In this document: positions 17,617-27,822 of the stretch, piece by piece
How the letters are laid out: every line of letters begins with the position of its first letter
Numbering within the stretch: position 1 is the stretch's first letter
Source: Phycisphaerales bacterium
GTDB lineage: Bacteria; Planctomycetota; Phycisphaerae; Phycisphaerales; UBA1924
Length of the DNA stretch: 64,000 nt
Direction: 5' to 3'
Assembly: GCA_029260555.1 (NCBI GenBank)
Contig: JAJDCZ010000007.1
Span: forward strand, 38,563-102,562
Program-made: the position numbers and the translations under genes
The notes under the pieces: generated by a model
Seen by the model: only the letters and a program-made list of their open reading frames with translations
What the model was told of the DNA's origin: nothing
The model's database searches: none

Positions 17617-18462
17617 ATGCCTCAGCAAACGCCATCGCACCAACCCGCATCAAATCAGCCAGAACAAACTTTTGTTCTTTCTCGTCAGGCAGCCCGGGAG
17701 CTGGACCATCTCGCCCAGACTCAACACCATATCCCGTCCATTGTACTGATGGAAAACGCAGCCAGATCTTTAGCATGTGCCATTTTGCGGATCATGTCAC
17801 CAGAAGCATCAATTTTGATCGTGTGTGGACCAGGCAACAACGGCGGAGACGGGCTGGCGCTGGCTCGACACCTTCACAACGCCCATTTTCGCGTATCCAT
17901 CGTCCTGACTCACCCCCCCACCCCACTCTCCACTCTTGAGCACGCTATGGACGATGTTGCGATCAATTTGATGATTGTTCAGTCCATGAAGCTCCGTTTT
18001 GTACCTCATTCGCCAGATTCACCTCCTGAGCTGGATTACATTCCGGATATGGTCGTTGATGCCTTGCTCGGCACCGGGCTTGACCGGCCTTTAAAAGGCA
18101 CCATCAGCAAGTTTGCAGCCTGGATCAATGCACTGGGCCAGAAAGGGGCCAAGGTTCTGGCAGTAGACATTCCCACGGGGCTTGATGCTGATACGGGTCA
18201 AGTCCTCGGCTCATGCGTGCGGGCAGACTACACAGTGTCGTTTGTCGCTCCAAAAATCGGTTTTTCTGCACTTACTGCACAGCAAAATGCTGGCGAGATC
18301 ATCATTGGCGACATTTCAAGCCCGCCTGGGCTTCTCAAGGCGTGTGGTACGCCCATGACGACTCCCAAACGCCCGGATCCGGTTCTTTCTCACACCAAAT
18401 CATCAGCCCTCTCGAGCGATCCACCACTGGGTGCAGGCAGAGATGCGCCATGTCAACATTGA
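17617..18462 (+). CDS. nnrE: NAD(P)H-hydrate epimerase
   Basis: Repairs hydrated NAD(P)H by interconverting the R and S epimers. This YjeF_N domain protein has VLMENAARSLA, the phosphate-binding loop GPGNNGGDGLALARHL, VVDALLGTGLDRPLKG and VDIPTGLDADTG, all family signatures. It contains only the epimerase domain (about 281 residues); the dehydratase (NnrD) half of bifunctional Nnr is missing and not seen nearby. The ATG at 17617 is used; an upstream in-frame start at 17548 has no family similarity and would overlap the divergent gene. The C-terminal 40 residues are Pro/Ser-rich. Confidence 0.9.
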   Translation: MPQQTPSHQPASNQPEQTFVLSRQAARELDHLAQTQHHIPSIVLMENAARSLACAILRIMSPEASILIVCGPGNNGGDGLALARHLHNAHFRVSIVLTHPPTPLSTLEHAMDDVAINLMIVQSMKLRFVPHSPDSPPELDYIPDMVVDALLGTGLDRPLKGTISKFAAWINALGQKGAKVLAVDIPTGLDADTGQVLGSCVRADYTVSFVAPKIGFSALTAQQNAGEIIIGDISSPPGLLKACGTPMTTPKRPDPVLSHTKSSALSSDPPLGAGRDAPCQH

Positions 18463-18500
18463 CCCAGCCACAGTTGGTGCAGACAATTCCGCGGAGATCC

Positions 18501-18935
18501 ATGATGCCAGTTCAGATGGAACTATCAAGAATCCTGATTCGCGAGCTCAATGACTATCAACTCATTGAACTGCGGGAGGTGCTCGAGGATGAGCAGGCTG
18601 AGGCTGTGGAACCTCGTTGGTTTCCCATTGTCATCGGTCTGCCTGAGTCTCAGGCGATTGAACGCAGGCTCAAGCATCTGCCGGTGCAGCGGCCACAGAC
18701 CCACGATCTGCTGGCGAACCTTGTCACAGAACTGGGTGCCACACTCGAATCCATCTGCATTAACGATCTTAACGAACACACTTTTTTTGCAACACTCGAC
18801 ATCCGCACCGCCAATGACGAACCGCTCCATGTTGATGCCAGACCCAGCGATGCCATTGCTCTGGCGATTGGCATGAATGTTCCCATCTTCGTTGCTGAGC
18901 ATGTTCTTGATGCTACTCTAAACGAAGAAATTTGA
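18501..18935 (+). CDS. bifunctional nuclease family protein (BFN/DUF151)
   Basis: Small cytosolic protein of the BFN (DUF151) family. The opening MELSRILIREL, the block FPIVIGLPESQAIERRL and the C-terminal LDIRTANDEPLHVDARPSDAIALAIGMNVPIFVAEHVL are the conserved features; family members have been described with nuclease activity. The ATG at 18501 has GCGGAG directly upstream and starts at the family's usual point. A longer reading from the ATG at 18450 would overlap the nnrE stop by 13 bases. Length 144 residues is typical. It is probably co-transcribed with nnrE and truD. Confidence 0.85.
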   Translation: MMPVQMELSRILIRELNDYQLIELREVLEDEQAEAVEPRWFPIVIGLPESQAIERRLKHLPVQRPQTHDLLANLVTELGATLESICINDLNEHTFFATLDIRTANDEPLHVDARPSDAIALAIGMNVPIFVAEHVLDATLNEEI

Positions 18936-18944
18936 CGCTTGACC

Positions 18945-20231
18945 ATGCCTCAATCATCCAGATCACTCATGCCCGAACCCTGCTGTATCACAACGAAGTT
19001 GCCCGGGATCGGAGGCATACTCAAAAATACCCCCGAAGACTTCATGGTCGAAGAGATCCCGCTCTACGAACTCGCTGGCAAGGGCGAACACCTGTACCTC
19101 TTTGTACAGAAGCGAAATATCACAACGCTTCAGTGCGCAAACGCTCTGTCTCGGCACTTTGGTGTCAGGCCTAAAGAGATCAGCTATGCGGGTCTCAAAG
19201 ACAAGCGAGCTGTGACTCGGCAGCTTTTTTCTATTCATCAACCCCGTTTGCCAGTGAGTAAGGAAAGTGACTTTTCGCATGATCGCATCAGTATTTTGTG
19301 GACTGATCGTCATGTGAACAAGATTCAGCGCGGGCATCTCATCGGCAATCGGTTCGTCATTCGCATTCGTGAAGTTCAGATGCAGCATGCCTTGGCTGCG
19401 GACAAAATCATGCGTGTTCTTTATGAGTCAGGCATGCCCAACCGTATTGGTGAACAGCGTTTTGGGTATCTTGGCAATAACCATCTTGTGGGTCAGGCGA
19501 TTATTCAAGGTGATGGCGAGGCTTATCTCAAACAACTGCTTTGCCCAGCTACAAATCCAGATTCCATGCAGGCTGAAGCGCGAGATATTTATGCTCAAGG
19601 TGATTACCGCAGGGCATTTCAGAAAATGCCCAGAGATGCTACGACTGAAAGGCAGGCGTTGCGAGACCTTGCCGATGGGCTCAAACCTGAGCAGATCATG
19701 GTGCGAGCCGATCGCCGCATGGCTTCGTTCTTTGTTTCTGCGTTTCAATCCTGGATTTTCAATATGGTGTTGAGTCAGCGAATGTCCCAAGGCACGCTCG
19801 ATCAGCTTCTTCCCGGTGACATTGTCTATGACCACGCCAATCGAACGCACCTGCAGATTGATGAGTCCAATATTGCGGAGCAGGCTGAGAAACGATTTAG
19901 CGCAGGGCTCAAGCTCAGCCCAACGGGGCCGATGTGGGGTCTGCGAATGCAGCGAACGGAAGGGCTTGTTGATCAGATCGAGCATGAAGCACTCCTTCAA
20001 GCTGGTGTAACGATGGATCAACTTGCAGCTTTGCCCAATCGTGTACAGAAAATGATGCAAGGTGCGCGCCGACCTTTCACAGTACCCATCATCGATCCTG
20101 ATATCGAAGGCGGCATCGATGAGCACGGAGCGTATGTTCGCTGTGCATTTGAGTTGCCAAAGGGTTCATTTGCGACAACTCTCTTGCACGAAATCATGAA
20201 GCCTGATCAGCAGGATACGCCCGAAAACTAA
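18945..20231 (+). CDS. truD: tRNA pseudouridine(13) synthase TruD
   Basis: Makes pseudouridine 13 in tRNA. Family features are KNTPEDFMVEEIPLYELAGKGEHLYLFVQK, the catalytic-aspartate motif SYAGLKDKRAVTRQ, and GMPNRIGEQRFGYLGNNHLVGQAII. The TRUD insertion domain runs from about 160 to 330 (RRMASFFVSAFQSWIFN), then LTP-like LSPTGPMWG and RRPFTVP near the end. About 428 residues, slightly longer than E. coli TruD (349). The ATG at 18945 is 9 bases after the previous stop; a TTG at 18939 is a less likely start. Cotranscribed with its neighbours. Confidence 0.93.
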   Translation: MPQSSRSLMPEPCCITTKLPGIGGILKNTPEDFMVEEIPLYELAGKGEHLYLFVQKRNITTLQCANALSRHFGVRPKEISYAGLKDKRAVTRQLFSIHQPRLPVSKESDFSHDRISILWTDRHVNKIQRGHLIGNRFVIRIREVQMQHALAADKIMRVLYESGMPNRIGEQRFGYLGNNHLVGQAIIQGDGEAYLKQLLCPATNPDSMQAEARDIYAQGDYRRAFQKMPRDATTERQALRDLADGLKPEQIMVRADRRMASFFVSAFQSWIFNMVLSQRMSQGTLDQLLPGDIVYDHANRTHLQIDESNIAEQAEKRFSAGLKLSPTGPMWGLRMQRTEGLVDQIEHEALLQAGVTMDQLAALPNRVQKMMQGARRPFTVPIIDPDIEGGIDEHGAYVRCAFELPKGSFATTLLHEIMKPDQQDTPEN

Positions 20232-20246
20232 GAGAATAAATAGAGC

Positions 20247-20942
20247 ATGCCTTTGGAGCCTTCAACCATAAAACTTGTCTGCTTTGATCTTGGGGGTGTG
20301 ATGATTCGTATCTGTCGCACTTGGAACGAGGGGTGCAAGGCTGCGGGTGTGACGATCAAGAACGCTGTCAGTTCTGAGGATCTCATCGTGCGCAGGCTCA
20401 AGGCTCACCATTTGCATCAGATTGGTCAGCTCAATGACACTGCTTTTTTCAAACAGCTTGCTGAGGCGACTGACAACATCTACACACCTGATGAAGCAAG
20501 ACTCATCCACGATGCCTGGCTGCTGGGTGAGTATCCGGGAATGAACCGGATTGCAGAGCAGCTTCTTGCATCGCCGAGTATCCAGACTGGTGTGCTGTCC
20601 AACACAAATCACAGGCACTGGGATGCCATGTTCGGGCCAGACAACACGCCATCGGCAGCCTTTCCCACGCCGGGCCGATTCCAGCATGTCCACGCAAGCC
20701 ATCTGCTGGGTCTTGCCAAGCCGGACCCTGCGATCTATCGGCGATTTGAAAAACTCACGGGTTTTTCTGGTGCTCAGATCATGTTTTTTGATGACCTTGA
20801 AGACAATGTTCAATCAGCCCTTGCCCAAGGCTGGCAGGCAAGACTCATCGATCATTCTGGCGATGTTGCAGCCCAAGTTCGCAGCCATCTCGTCGAAGCG
20901 AGCCTCTGGCAGCCAGATGTATTGACTGATCTTGTTAGCTGA
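20247..20942 (+). CDS. HAD-superfamily hydrolase (YihX-like)
   Basis: HAD-like phosphatase of 231 residues. Motif I is VCFDLGGVMIR, where the second aspartate is replaced by Gly, as in the FDLG(N/G)V subfamily. Motif II is VLSNTN, the motif III lysine is in GLAKPDPAIYRRF, and the acidic motif is MFFDDLEDNV. A helical cap lies between residues 20 and 110. The substrate cannot be told. It starts 15 bases after truD and its stop lies 5 bases from the stop of the convergent DUF255 gene. Confidence 0.85.
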   Translation: MPLEPSTIKLVCFDLGGVMIRICRTWNEGCKAAGVTIKNAVSSEDLIVRRLKAHHLHQIGQLNDTAFFKQLAEATDNIYTPDEARLIHDAWLLGEYPGMNRIAEQLLASPSIQTGVLSNTNHRHWDAMFGPDNTPSAAFPTPGRFQHVHASHLLGLAKPDPAIYRRFEKLTGFSGAQIMFFDDLEDNVQSALAQGWQARLIDHSGDVAAQVRSHLVEASLWQPDVLTDLVS

Positions 20943-20947
20943 CATGG

Positions 20948-23389
20948 TCATTCATCCACATCAATCGCAACATCAAGCTCTACCGTTGCAGGTTTGAGGC
21001 ACTCGCGATCCGTACAGACCTGATACCGCAAGCCAATGATGGGCCGCCCCTGAATCGGCCCCGTTTTTTCGATAACAACCTGGAACTGAATCTCACCGGT
21101 GTAGACTTTCAACCCCTCTTGTGCTTCATTGGGGGTACCGGCAGGGTAATCTGCGTACACCGAAATACCCTGGCCAGATATCAGCATGACACGCATGGGG
21201 ATCAACGAATCAAAGCCATCGCCAGGTTCTGCAGCGACGATATGAAATCCATCTGCAATCTGCAGTGAAAGTGTGACAATCCCGGGTGTCTGGGTGCTGA
21301 CAACAACCCGATCCAGATCAGCAAAGACCACAACCGGAACCTGCCCTTCATCATCAATCTGTCCAGGTCCTCCATCGTTTGCCTCAGCCTCTGCATCGCC
21401 TGCCAGCTGGATGGCAAGATCAGGTGCCAGAGGTACAAGCCTGGCAAAAGCGCGCAGCCCCGTCGTTACACCAATAGGATTGGTATTGATTGAATGACTC
21501 AAGCCTTGCAAACAGTCTCCAGCCTGTGCGAGATATTGATCATCATCGGTCAGTTCATGCAGATCAACCGAGGCGTTTGCAAGGACAGACTGGCCACAGG
21601 GAATCGCGCCGTCGTAGGCTGACCGCGTACGCATGAACAGGTCCTCTTGATCTGCTCGTGAATCAAAGTAGCCAGGCGTTGTGCCGTCGGTAAAGATTGC
21701 CTCAGCGCGAGCTGTAAGCTGCCTTGCCCAATCCAAAGCCTTTGTGTCGCCATCGGCCCGTGCCAGCGAGACCAGCCCCTGGATCAGCATGGCGTAATCT
21801 TCCAGATACGCAGAGGTTTTGGCATTACCCGCTCGGTAGACACGAAACAGTTCGCCCGATGAGCTGACCATATTGCTCTGGATGAAGTCAACTGCTTGAT
21901 GGGCAGCAGCAATGTATGAAGACTCATCCAGAAGCACGCCGGCCCGCGCCAGGGCATCAATCATCAACCCGTTCCATGCAATGAGCACCTTGTCGTCAAG
22001 TCGAGGCTGTTTACGCTTTGATCTTGCTTCATAGAGCCTCGAATTGAGCGCATCGAGCCGATCGAGAAATGCGCTTTCATCCATATCCATCGCGGCTGCC
22101 AGTTGATCCGGTCGATCGCTCATCCGCAGTACATTGCTTGCGGGTTCGTCCGCGTGATGCGGATCACGGAAGTTGGTGCCAAGATCCAGGTTGTAGACAT
22201 TGTTGATAAATGCAGCATCATCCTTCTCGAGCACATTTTCGACCTGCTGCTTTGTCCACAGATAATTCAAACCCTCGCGTGAATCGACCTCTGCATCTTG
22301 AGCACTGTAGAAGGCACCACCCGGATCACGCATTTCCCGAAGCACATAGTCGATGGTTCTTCTGGCAATGCGGGCATAAAACGGATCCTCATAGGCACGG
22401 GCAGCCAGGGCGTAGGTTGTTGCGAGCTGGGCGTTGTCGTAAAGCATTTTTTCAAAGTGAGGCACGGTCCAGGTTGCATCTGTGCTGTAGCGGTGGAAGC
22501 CGCCACCCACTTGGTCATATACACCGCCGATGGCCATCTTGTCCAGAGTGCCTTTGATGACCTGATCGATTGCGTCTTGTGTCGTTTCATCGCCTGCAAC
22601 CTGGCGTGCGTTGAGCAGGAGTCTGAGGTATGCAGGTTGGGGGAACTTGGGAGCACCGCCGAATCCGCCGTTGCGGGGGTCGTAGCCTTTGATAAGGCTT
22701 TGCACAGCGGTTGTCACATGATCAGCAAGAATCCCTGCGTGATCTTCGGTTTGCGCCTGGCTGGTGCGCACAGCCTCAGCGATCTGCTCAGCTTGCTTGA
22801 GGACATCTTCTTTTTGAGTCGTCCATGCCTGGGCCATTCCCTCAAGCACCTGTGAAAACGAAGGCATCCCCTGGCGAGGCTCATCGGGAAAGTAAGTTCC
22901 ACACCAGAAGGGCCTGAGCTTTTCAGGTTCAAGGAACACACTCATGGGCCAGCCACCTCGGCCTGTGAGAATCTGCGTCGCAGCCATGTAAATATCATCG
23001 ACATCGGGTCGTTCTTCGCGGTCAACCTTGATACACACAAAGTTTTCGTTCATCAGCTTTGCGGTGGTTTCATTCTCGAAGCTCTCGCGTTCCATCACAT
23101 GGCACCAGTAGCAGGTTGAATAGCCGATGCTCAAAAAGATGGGCACATTTCGCCGTCTTGCTTCGGCAAATGCTTCAGGCCCCCAAGGCCACCAGTCGAC
23201 CGGGTTGTGTGCATGTTGCAAGAGATACGGGCTGGTTTCATTAATCAATCGATTGGTGAACTTGTGAGCTGATTCGCTGGACACCGTTTCATCTCCCTCA
23301 GGCTGAACCTGGATTCCCCCGACTGCCCAATCTGACATGCCAAAGCTCAGCACTATCACAGCGGCTGCAGTTATTGAGTGTTTTTTCAT
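20948..23389 (-). CDS. exported thioredoxin-fold protein, DUF255 (YyaL/SPATA20-like)
   Basis: Large protein of about 813 residues. A signal peptide ([18 protein letters not shown]) is followed by the DUF255 thioredoxin-like domain: [18 protein letters not shown] and the CYWC redox motif at residues 93-96, then [20 protein letters not shown]. An (alpha/alpha)6 barrel follows ([49 protein letters not shown], ..[16 protein letters not shown]). Family members without signal peptides are cytosolic, so export is a variation. The C-terminal 130 residues look like an extra beta domain (DsbD N-terminal-like). The ATG at 23389 starts the signal peptide; an upstream ATG at 23422 exists. Confidence 0.87.
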   Translation of the reverse strand: MKKHSITAAAVIVLSFGMSDWAVGGIQVQPEGDETVSSESAHKFTNRLINETSPYLLQHAHNPVDWWPWGPEAFAEARRRNVPIFLSIGYSTCYWCHVMERESFENETTAKLMNENFVCIKVDREERPDVDDIYMAATQILTGRGGWPMSVFLEPEKLRPFWCGTYFPDEPRQGMPSFSQVLEGMAQAWTTQKEDVLKQAEQIAEAVRTSQAQTEDHAGILADHVTTAVQSLIKGYDPRNGGFGGAPKFPQPAYLRLLLNARQVAGDETTQDAIDQVIKGTLDKMAIGGVYDQVGGGFHRYSTDATWTVPHFEKMLYDNAQLATTYALAARAYEDPFYARIARRTIDYVLREMRDPGGAFYSAQDAEVDSREGLNYLWTKQQVENVLEKDDAAFINNVYNLDLGTNFRDPHHADEPASNVLRMSDRPDQLAAAMDMDESAFLDRLDALNSRLYEARSKRKQPRLDDKVLIAWNGLMIDALARAGVLLDESSYIAAAHQAVDFIQSNMVSSSGELFRVYRAGNAKTSAYLEDYAMLIQGLVSLARADGDTKALDWARQLTARAEAIFTDGTTPGYFDSRADQEDLFMRTRSAYDGAIPCGQSVLANASVDLHELTDDDQYLAQAGDCLQGLSHSINTNPIGVTTGLRAFARLVPLAPDLAIQLAGDAEAEANDGGPGQIDDEGQVPVVVFADLDRVVVSTQTPGIVTLSLQIADGFHIVAAEPGDGFDSLIPMRVMLISGQGISVYADYPAGTPNEAQEGLKVYTGEIQFQVVIEKTGPIQGRPIIGLRYQVCTDRECLKPATVELDVAIDVDE

Positions 23390-23440
23390 TTGCGATATCC
23401 CCCTGACGGGTTTCTGAGTCATTGTAGCAACCGCTTCTGT

Positions 23441-24676
23441 TTACTCAGCAACAGCTTTCTCGATCCAGTTCAACACCCGGACCATCCGCAGAGGCAGCGA
23501 AACAAAGATTGCTTCATGCCCCTGTTTGTAGGACCAGCGTGTGGGCTTGTTGAGCCTTTCCCAGAGCAAATCGCCCGACCATGCAGGTACTGCTCGATCC
23601 TTTGAGCCATGGATCATGAGCGAAGGTACATCTGCGACCAGTGGTGCGGTGTGATAGGCATCCATCGGTGCGTTATTCATATATGCTTCTTGAAATGCAC
23701 GCATTTGTTCACTGGTCGGCGTGATTTCACCCCAGCTCACCCTGAGAGCCTTGACCATATCCTTGTAGTTACTCTGCATACCGATGCTCAGGTAATCAGC
23801 ACCACCTGCAATGTAGACGAGCGCGTCATAGCGAGCCGGCTCACGAGCGGCCACGGTGCTCAGCACCATCGCCCCGCCACTCATGCCCAGCGCGATGCGA
23901 GGCTCTGATGATAATCCCGGGATTTCATCTTCCAGATGTTTCAAGACAGCCTGGGCGACGAAGGCGCAATCAGCAGTTCGGCTGCCCAGTTCATCAGCGA
24001 TCAACTGTGCTGATAACGAGACATCCTCTGGATCAACTGTCACCCGCAGGCTTTCGGTAAAGCGTGAGGGGTGAGAGAGCATCCGTACTACCAGCCAGCC
24101 ACGATTCTGCAACCCGGTGACGACGATGTTGACCGTCGGCTCGGGGGTGCCGAACATCCCTGGAATCACCAGTGCGGTTCCTTTCCGCTCGCCTCTGGGT
24201 TCATAAACCGCGATCCAGGTGCGATCAAGACGAACCTTCTGCTGATCAGAGACTTGTTCACCAACCACAGCGAGCAACACCCTGCTTGAGTGCGAACCCA
24301 TGGTCGGATCAAGCTTAAAACTCAAAGCCCCAGCCTGCTCAAACACAAACTCAGCCTCAGCATCGCCCGTCATGGGTTTTCCTGCCAGAAGCTCCGCAGC
24401 ATGGAGCTGATCCGGACTGGGCTTCTCGTTGGCGCGCCAAAAATAATAATCATCCCAGGCTGGTGCAGGGTCAGCGAATTCCTCGACTACAGCCCAAATG
24501 CCCTCAGGAACATGGGCTCTTGCATCCTCACCCAGCCAACGCTCAGGCCAGACTACAGCGACTTCATCGCCATCCGTTCCATCCGGTTCAACACATAGAG
24601 CCTGTGCCATGCACACAGGCAGAAACAGTATTGTCAGGATCAGCAACACGCTGTTGAATGCGTGCGGAGCTCTCAT
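23441..24676 (-). CDS. exported alpha/beta hydrolase
   Basis: Exported hydrolase of 411 residues. Signal peptide LLILTILFLPVCMAQA at the N-terminus. The alpha/beta core starts at about residue 150: TALVIPGMFGT (oxyanion region), nucleophile elbow GMSGGA, acid in MIHGSKDRAVP and histidine in GHEAIF, giving a complete Ser-Asp-His triad. The first 140 residues are an unassigned acidic domain. The substrate is unknown. Its start overlaps the galE stop (ATGA), so it is translated together with galE, which hints at a carbohydrate-related role but does not prove it. Confidence 0.78.
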   Translation of the reverse strand: MRAPHAFNSVLLILTILFLPVCMAQALCVEPDGTDGDEVAVVWPERWLGEDARAHVPEGIWAVVEEFADPAPAWDDYYFWRANEKPSPDQLHAAELLAGKPMTGDAEAEFVFEQAGALSFKLDPTMGSHSSRVLLAVVGEQVSDQQKVRLDRTWIAVYEPRGERKGTALVIPGMFGTPEPTVNIVVTGLQNRGWLVVRMLSHPSRFTESLRVTVDPEDVSLSAQLIADELGSRTADCAFVAQAVLKHLEDEIPGLSSEPRIALGMSGGAMVLSTVAAREPARYDALVYIAGGADYLSIGMQSNYKDMVKALRVSWGEITPTSEQMRAFQEAYMNNAPMDAYHTAPLVADVPSLMIHGSKDRAVPAWSGDLLWERLNKPTRWSYKQGHEAIFVSLPLRMVRVLNWIEKAVAE

Positions 24677-25701
24677 GAACCGTAACCTTCGGGATGATTT
24701 TTAAACCAGTTCCATGCTGAAGCGATGTTTTCATCCAGATCGGTGATGCTCGCTTTCCAGCCCAGCCCACCGAGGATCTTGGCAGGGTTGGCATAGAGCG
24801 AGGGTGGGTCACCGGGTCGGCGCTGGCCTTCTTTGATCTCAAAATCCTTGCCCGTGACGCGTTTACAGCTGTCGATGATTTCTCGAACGGAATAGCCCTT
24901 GCCAATACCGAGGTTGTAAGTGCGTGTGTCGCCGGGTTTGAGATCGCCCATTACGCATGCATGGGCATCTATCAGGTCTTCAACATGGATGTAATCACGA
25001 ACGCAGGTGCCATCGGGCGTGGCGTAATCTGTGCCAAAGATGGTGATGCTGTCGCGGATACCAAGGGCTGCCTGCAACACCACGGGGATCAGGTGTGTTT
25101 CGGGTGTGTGATCTTCACCAATAACACCCGTTCGATCACTGCCTGAGACATTGAAGTAGCGAAGGGCTGCAAAACCAAAGGGCTTGCCCTTGAGCTGGCA
25201 CGCATGGGCATAATCAAACAGCATGTGTTCGACATGCAGCTTGGATCGGCCATAGGGGTTAATGGGATTCTGGGGGCATGTCTCGGGGATGGGGATGAAC
25301 TCTTCACTGGGCTCGCCATAGGTTGCGCAGGTTGAGCTGAATACGAATCGCTGTACGCCTACAGCGTCACACGCCTGGATGAGTGACAGAGCTGAGGCTG
25401 CATTGTTGCGATAATAAACCAGAGGCTCGGTGACACTTTCTCCTACATATGCGAGAGCTGCAAAGTGCATGACCGTGTCGATCTGATGCTCTTTGAGGAG
25501 CGATTTCATTTTTTCACGATCGCCAGTATCAGCTTCTGCAAAGGTGAGCCGACCACCCGCCTCTGGCTCGAGTGCTGCCATCGCTTCAGCATGACCCCGA
25601 TAGAGATTGTCCACACACAACACGGTATTGCCATCGCGGAGCAGCCTTTGCACCGCATGTGAACCGATATACCCAGCGCCGCCCGTCACCATCACATTCA
25701 T
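24673..25701 (-). CDS. galE: UDP-glucose 4-epimerase
   Basis: Interconverts UDP-glucose and UDP-galactose for envelope polysaccharides. Extended SDR features are all seen: NAD-binding GGAGYIGSH at the N-terminus, FAALAYVGESV, SSTCATYGEP (catalytic Ser/Thr), YGRSKLHVE (YxxxK), RYFNVSGSD and CVRDYIHVEDL. Length 342 is standard. It is divergent from the popT-like gene with about 98 bases between. Confidence 0.95.
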   Translation of the reverse strand: MNVMVTGGAGYIGSHAVQRLLRDGNTVLCVDNLYRGHAEAMAALEPEAGGRLTFAEADTGDREKMKSLLKEHQIDTVMHFAALAYVGESVTEPLVYYRNNAASALSLIQACDAVGVQRFVFSSTCATYGEPSEEFIPIPETCPQNPINPYGRSKLHVEHMLFDYAHACQLKGKPFGFAALRYFNVSGSDRTGVIGEDHTPETHLIPVVLQAALGIRDSITIFGTDYATPDGTCVRDYIHVEDLIDAHACVMGDLKPGDTRTYNLGIGKGYSVREIIDSCKRVTGKDFEIKEGQRRPGDPPSLYANPAKILGGLGWKASITDLDENIASAWNWFKNHPEGYGS

Positions 25702-25799
25702 CGCATCGTTTCTCCGATTTCACTGACTTTCCGAACACAATTGATCCGATCATAGGAGCGATTGGCCAAGCACACCCCATAGCCGTAAAGTCTGAGTCC

Positions 25800-26837
25800 A
25801 TGAACCAGCATTCACCAAACCAGCAACCCTCTACGGATATTCAACCGGCTAGACCTGTTCCCTATGTTCGTGCCGGGTTCGGAGGCATCCTCATGGGGCT
25901 GGCCAACCTGGTTCCCGGGATCAGTGGCGGCACCATGCTCCTGGCTGCGGGTGTGTACGCAGACTTCGTCGATGCCATTGCCCAGATCACCACGCTCAAG
26001 TTCAGAATCCGCCCGATTTTGACTCTGTCGACCATTGTGCTGGCTGCAGGGCTCTCCATTTTGCTGCTGGCGGGTCTTGTCAAGGGGCTGGTGGTGGATC
26101 ATCGCTGGGTGATGAACAGCCTGTTCATCGGCCTGACACTCGGAGGTGTACCCGTCGTTCTACGCAGGGTTCACCGCATCCGCCCATCATTTATCGCCTG
26201 CACAGTTCTGGGCATCGTGGCGATGGTCATTATGGCAACGCTCAAACCAGCCTCAGCGGGATCAACGGCTCAAAACCCGGTGATGTTGTTCATTGCGGGT
26301 ATCGCCGGTGCATCAGCCATGGTCGTGCCCGGCATCAGCGGAGCATACTTGCTGCAGATTCTGGGTCAATACCTGCCCATTCTTGCATCCATCGACCGCG
26401 TAAAACTTTCTCTGCGGGCACAGGACATCCAGGGTGTTTTTGCAGAGATGAGTCTGGTTATCCCCGTCGGGCTTGGTGTAGTGATCGGCATCGTGGTTGT
26501 GTCAAATCTGATTCGCTGGCTGCTGCTCAAGCACAACAGCCCGACGCTGGGCGTGGTTCTGGGGCTGATTCTGGGCTCGGTGGCGGGTTTGTGGCCGTTT
26601 CAGGAAGCTGTCGTTCCTGTGCCGGGCAATATCATCAAAGGCCAGCAGATGACCCCCCAGTTGATCGCTGAGCTTGATGCTGAGGACATACCTACAGAGA
26701 CATTTACCCCAGCTGCTGGGCAGGTTGCAGGCTCGCTGGGGTTAATCATTCTGGGGCTTGGCGTCACGCTGTTGATTGCCAAAATGGATACAGCTGTCAA
26801 ATCTGATGATCTGCCTGAGGATGCACAAAGCGATTGA
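25800..26837 (+). CDS. DUF368 membrane protein, PopT-type undecaprenyl-phosphate transporter
   Basis: Polytopic membrane protein of 345 residues. Two inverted copies of the family signature are seen: GLANLVPGISGGTMLLAAGVY near the N-terminus and SAMVVPGISGAYLLQILGQY in the middle. About eight to ten hydrophobic segments follow the DUF368 pattern. DUF368 proteins have been identified as undecaprenyl-phosphate flippases that return the lipid carrier to the cytoplasmic face. The ATG at 25800 is used; the upstream in-frame extension has no family similarity and overlaps galE. The next gene, cdsA, also serves lipid metabolism. Confidence 0.87.
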   Translation: MNQHSPNQQPSTDIQPARPVPYVRAGFGGILMGLANLVPGISGGTMLLAAGVYADFVDAIAQITTLKFRIRPILTLSTIVLAAGLSILLLAGLVKGLVVDHRWVMNSLFIGLTLGGVPVVLRRVHRIRPSFIACTVLGIVAMVIMATLKPASAGSTAQNPVMLFIAGIAGASAMVVPGISGAYLLQILGQYLPILASIDRVKLSLRAQDIQGVFAEMSLVIPVGLGVVIGIVVVSNLIRWLLLKHNSPTLGVVLGLILGSVAGLWPFQEAVVPVPGNIIKGQQMTPQLIAELDAEDIPTETFTPAAGQVAGSLGLIILGLGVTLLIAKMDTAVKSDDLPEDAQSD

Positions 26838-26855
26838 TGCGGATATTGTGTCTGC

Positions 26856-27761
26856 GTGCTCAAACACCGACTGCTCCTGGGACCCATACTCATCGCGCTG
26901 GTGCTGGCCTTTGCATGGCTTGATCAGTTTGTAGACACCATTGCCATCTCGGGGACACTTTCCACGATATTCGGCGATCGCAGCACGCTCCCGCCTGGCA
27001 TGATCATTTTTATCCCCGTCAGTATTTCATGCCTGCTGGCAGCCTGGGAACTGGCCCGGATTCTGCGTGACAACAACATCCGGGCATCAACAACCATGAC
27101 CTGCATCGCAGCGATTGCTGGGCTTTTGGTCACAAGTCTGGTGCCTTCGACTGAAAATGGTGTTTCTGCAGTTGCAATCTCAAGCACCACGGCAGGGTTG
27201 CTGCTTATCGCGGGGCTGTTGTTTCATACACGAAACGAGAATCTGGAGGGGGTTGTCTCAGCTGCGGGGGGCTTATTGCTCTCATTTGTCTATCTGGGGC
27301 TGCTGTGGGGATTGATTCTGGCACTAAGACGGCAGACCTCAGCTTGGTTTCTCATCTGGGTGCTGCTGTCAATCAAGTTTTGTGATATTGGTGCCTATTT
27401 CACAGGCCGAACCATCGGTAAACACAAGCTCATAGCCTGGATCAGCCCCGGGAAAACATGGGAAGGGCTGATTGGAGGTGTTATCACCAGTGCTGTCGTC
27501 GGCAGTGTCGGTTTGTGGTGTCTGATTCAGCTCACAGACTACACCCACGCCTATCCCTGGGTGGCAGGTGCTCTTGCCGGGGCGGTGCTGGGGCTGGTGG
27601 GTCAGGGGGGTGATCTCATCGCCAGCATGTTCAAACGAGATGCCGGGCTCAAGGACGCATCACGCGTGCTGCCTGGCTTTGGAGGCATGCTTGATGTTCT
27701 GGATTCGCTGGTGATCGCCTTTCCGGTGGCCTATTGGCTGCACGCCTGGTCGCTCGTGTGA
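26856..27761 (+). CDS. cdsA: phosphatidate cytidylyltransferase
   Basis: Makes CDP-diacylglycerol for phospholipid synthesis. Polytopic (about eight TM segments), 301 residues, GTG start 18 bases after the previous stop. The C-terminal signature is KFCDIGAYFTGRTIGKHKL...SPGKTWEG followed by SMFKRDAGLKDASRVLPGFGGMLDVLDSL. The SxxKRxxxxKD part is intact. The histidine and arginine of the later HGG...DR part of the classical motif are Phe and Val here. Confidence 0.92.
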   Translation: MLKHRLLLGPILIALVLAFAWLDQFVDTIAISGTLSTIFGDRSTLPPGMIIFIPVSISCLLAAWELARILRDNNIRASTTMTCIAAIAGLLVTSLVPSTENGVSAVAISSTTAGLLLIAGLLFHTRNENLEGVVSAAGGLLLSFVYLGLLWGLILALRRQTSAWFLIWVLLSIKFCDIGAYFTGRTIGKHKLIAWISPGKTWEGLIGGVITSAVVGSVGLWCLIQLTDYTHAYPWVAGALAGAVLGLVGQGGDLIASMFKRDAGLKDASRVLPGFGGMLDVLDSLVIAFPVAYWLHAWSLV

Positions 27762-27822
27762 GCCTTTCAAGGGTGCTACACTCAATTGAATCGGATAATC
27801 CGACCATGTGCGGGAGCTATTG

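Noticed and set aside
27791..27803. Short palindrome TCGGAT-A-ATCCGA before the zinc-ribbon gene
   Set aside because: Only six-base arms, no recognisable promoter around them, and such repeats are expected by chance.
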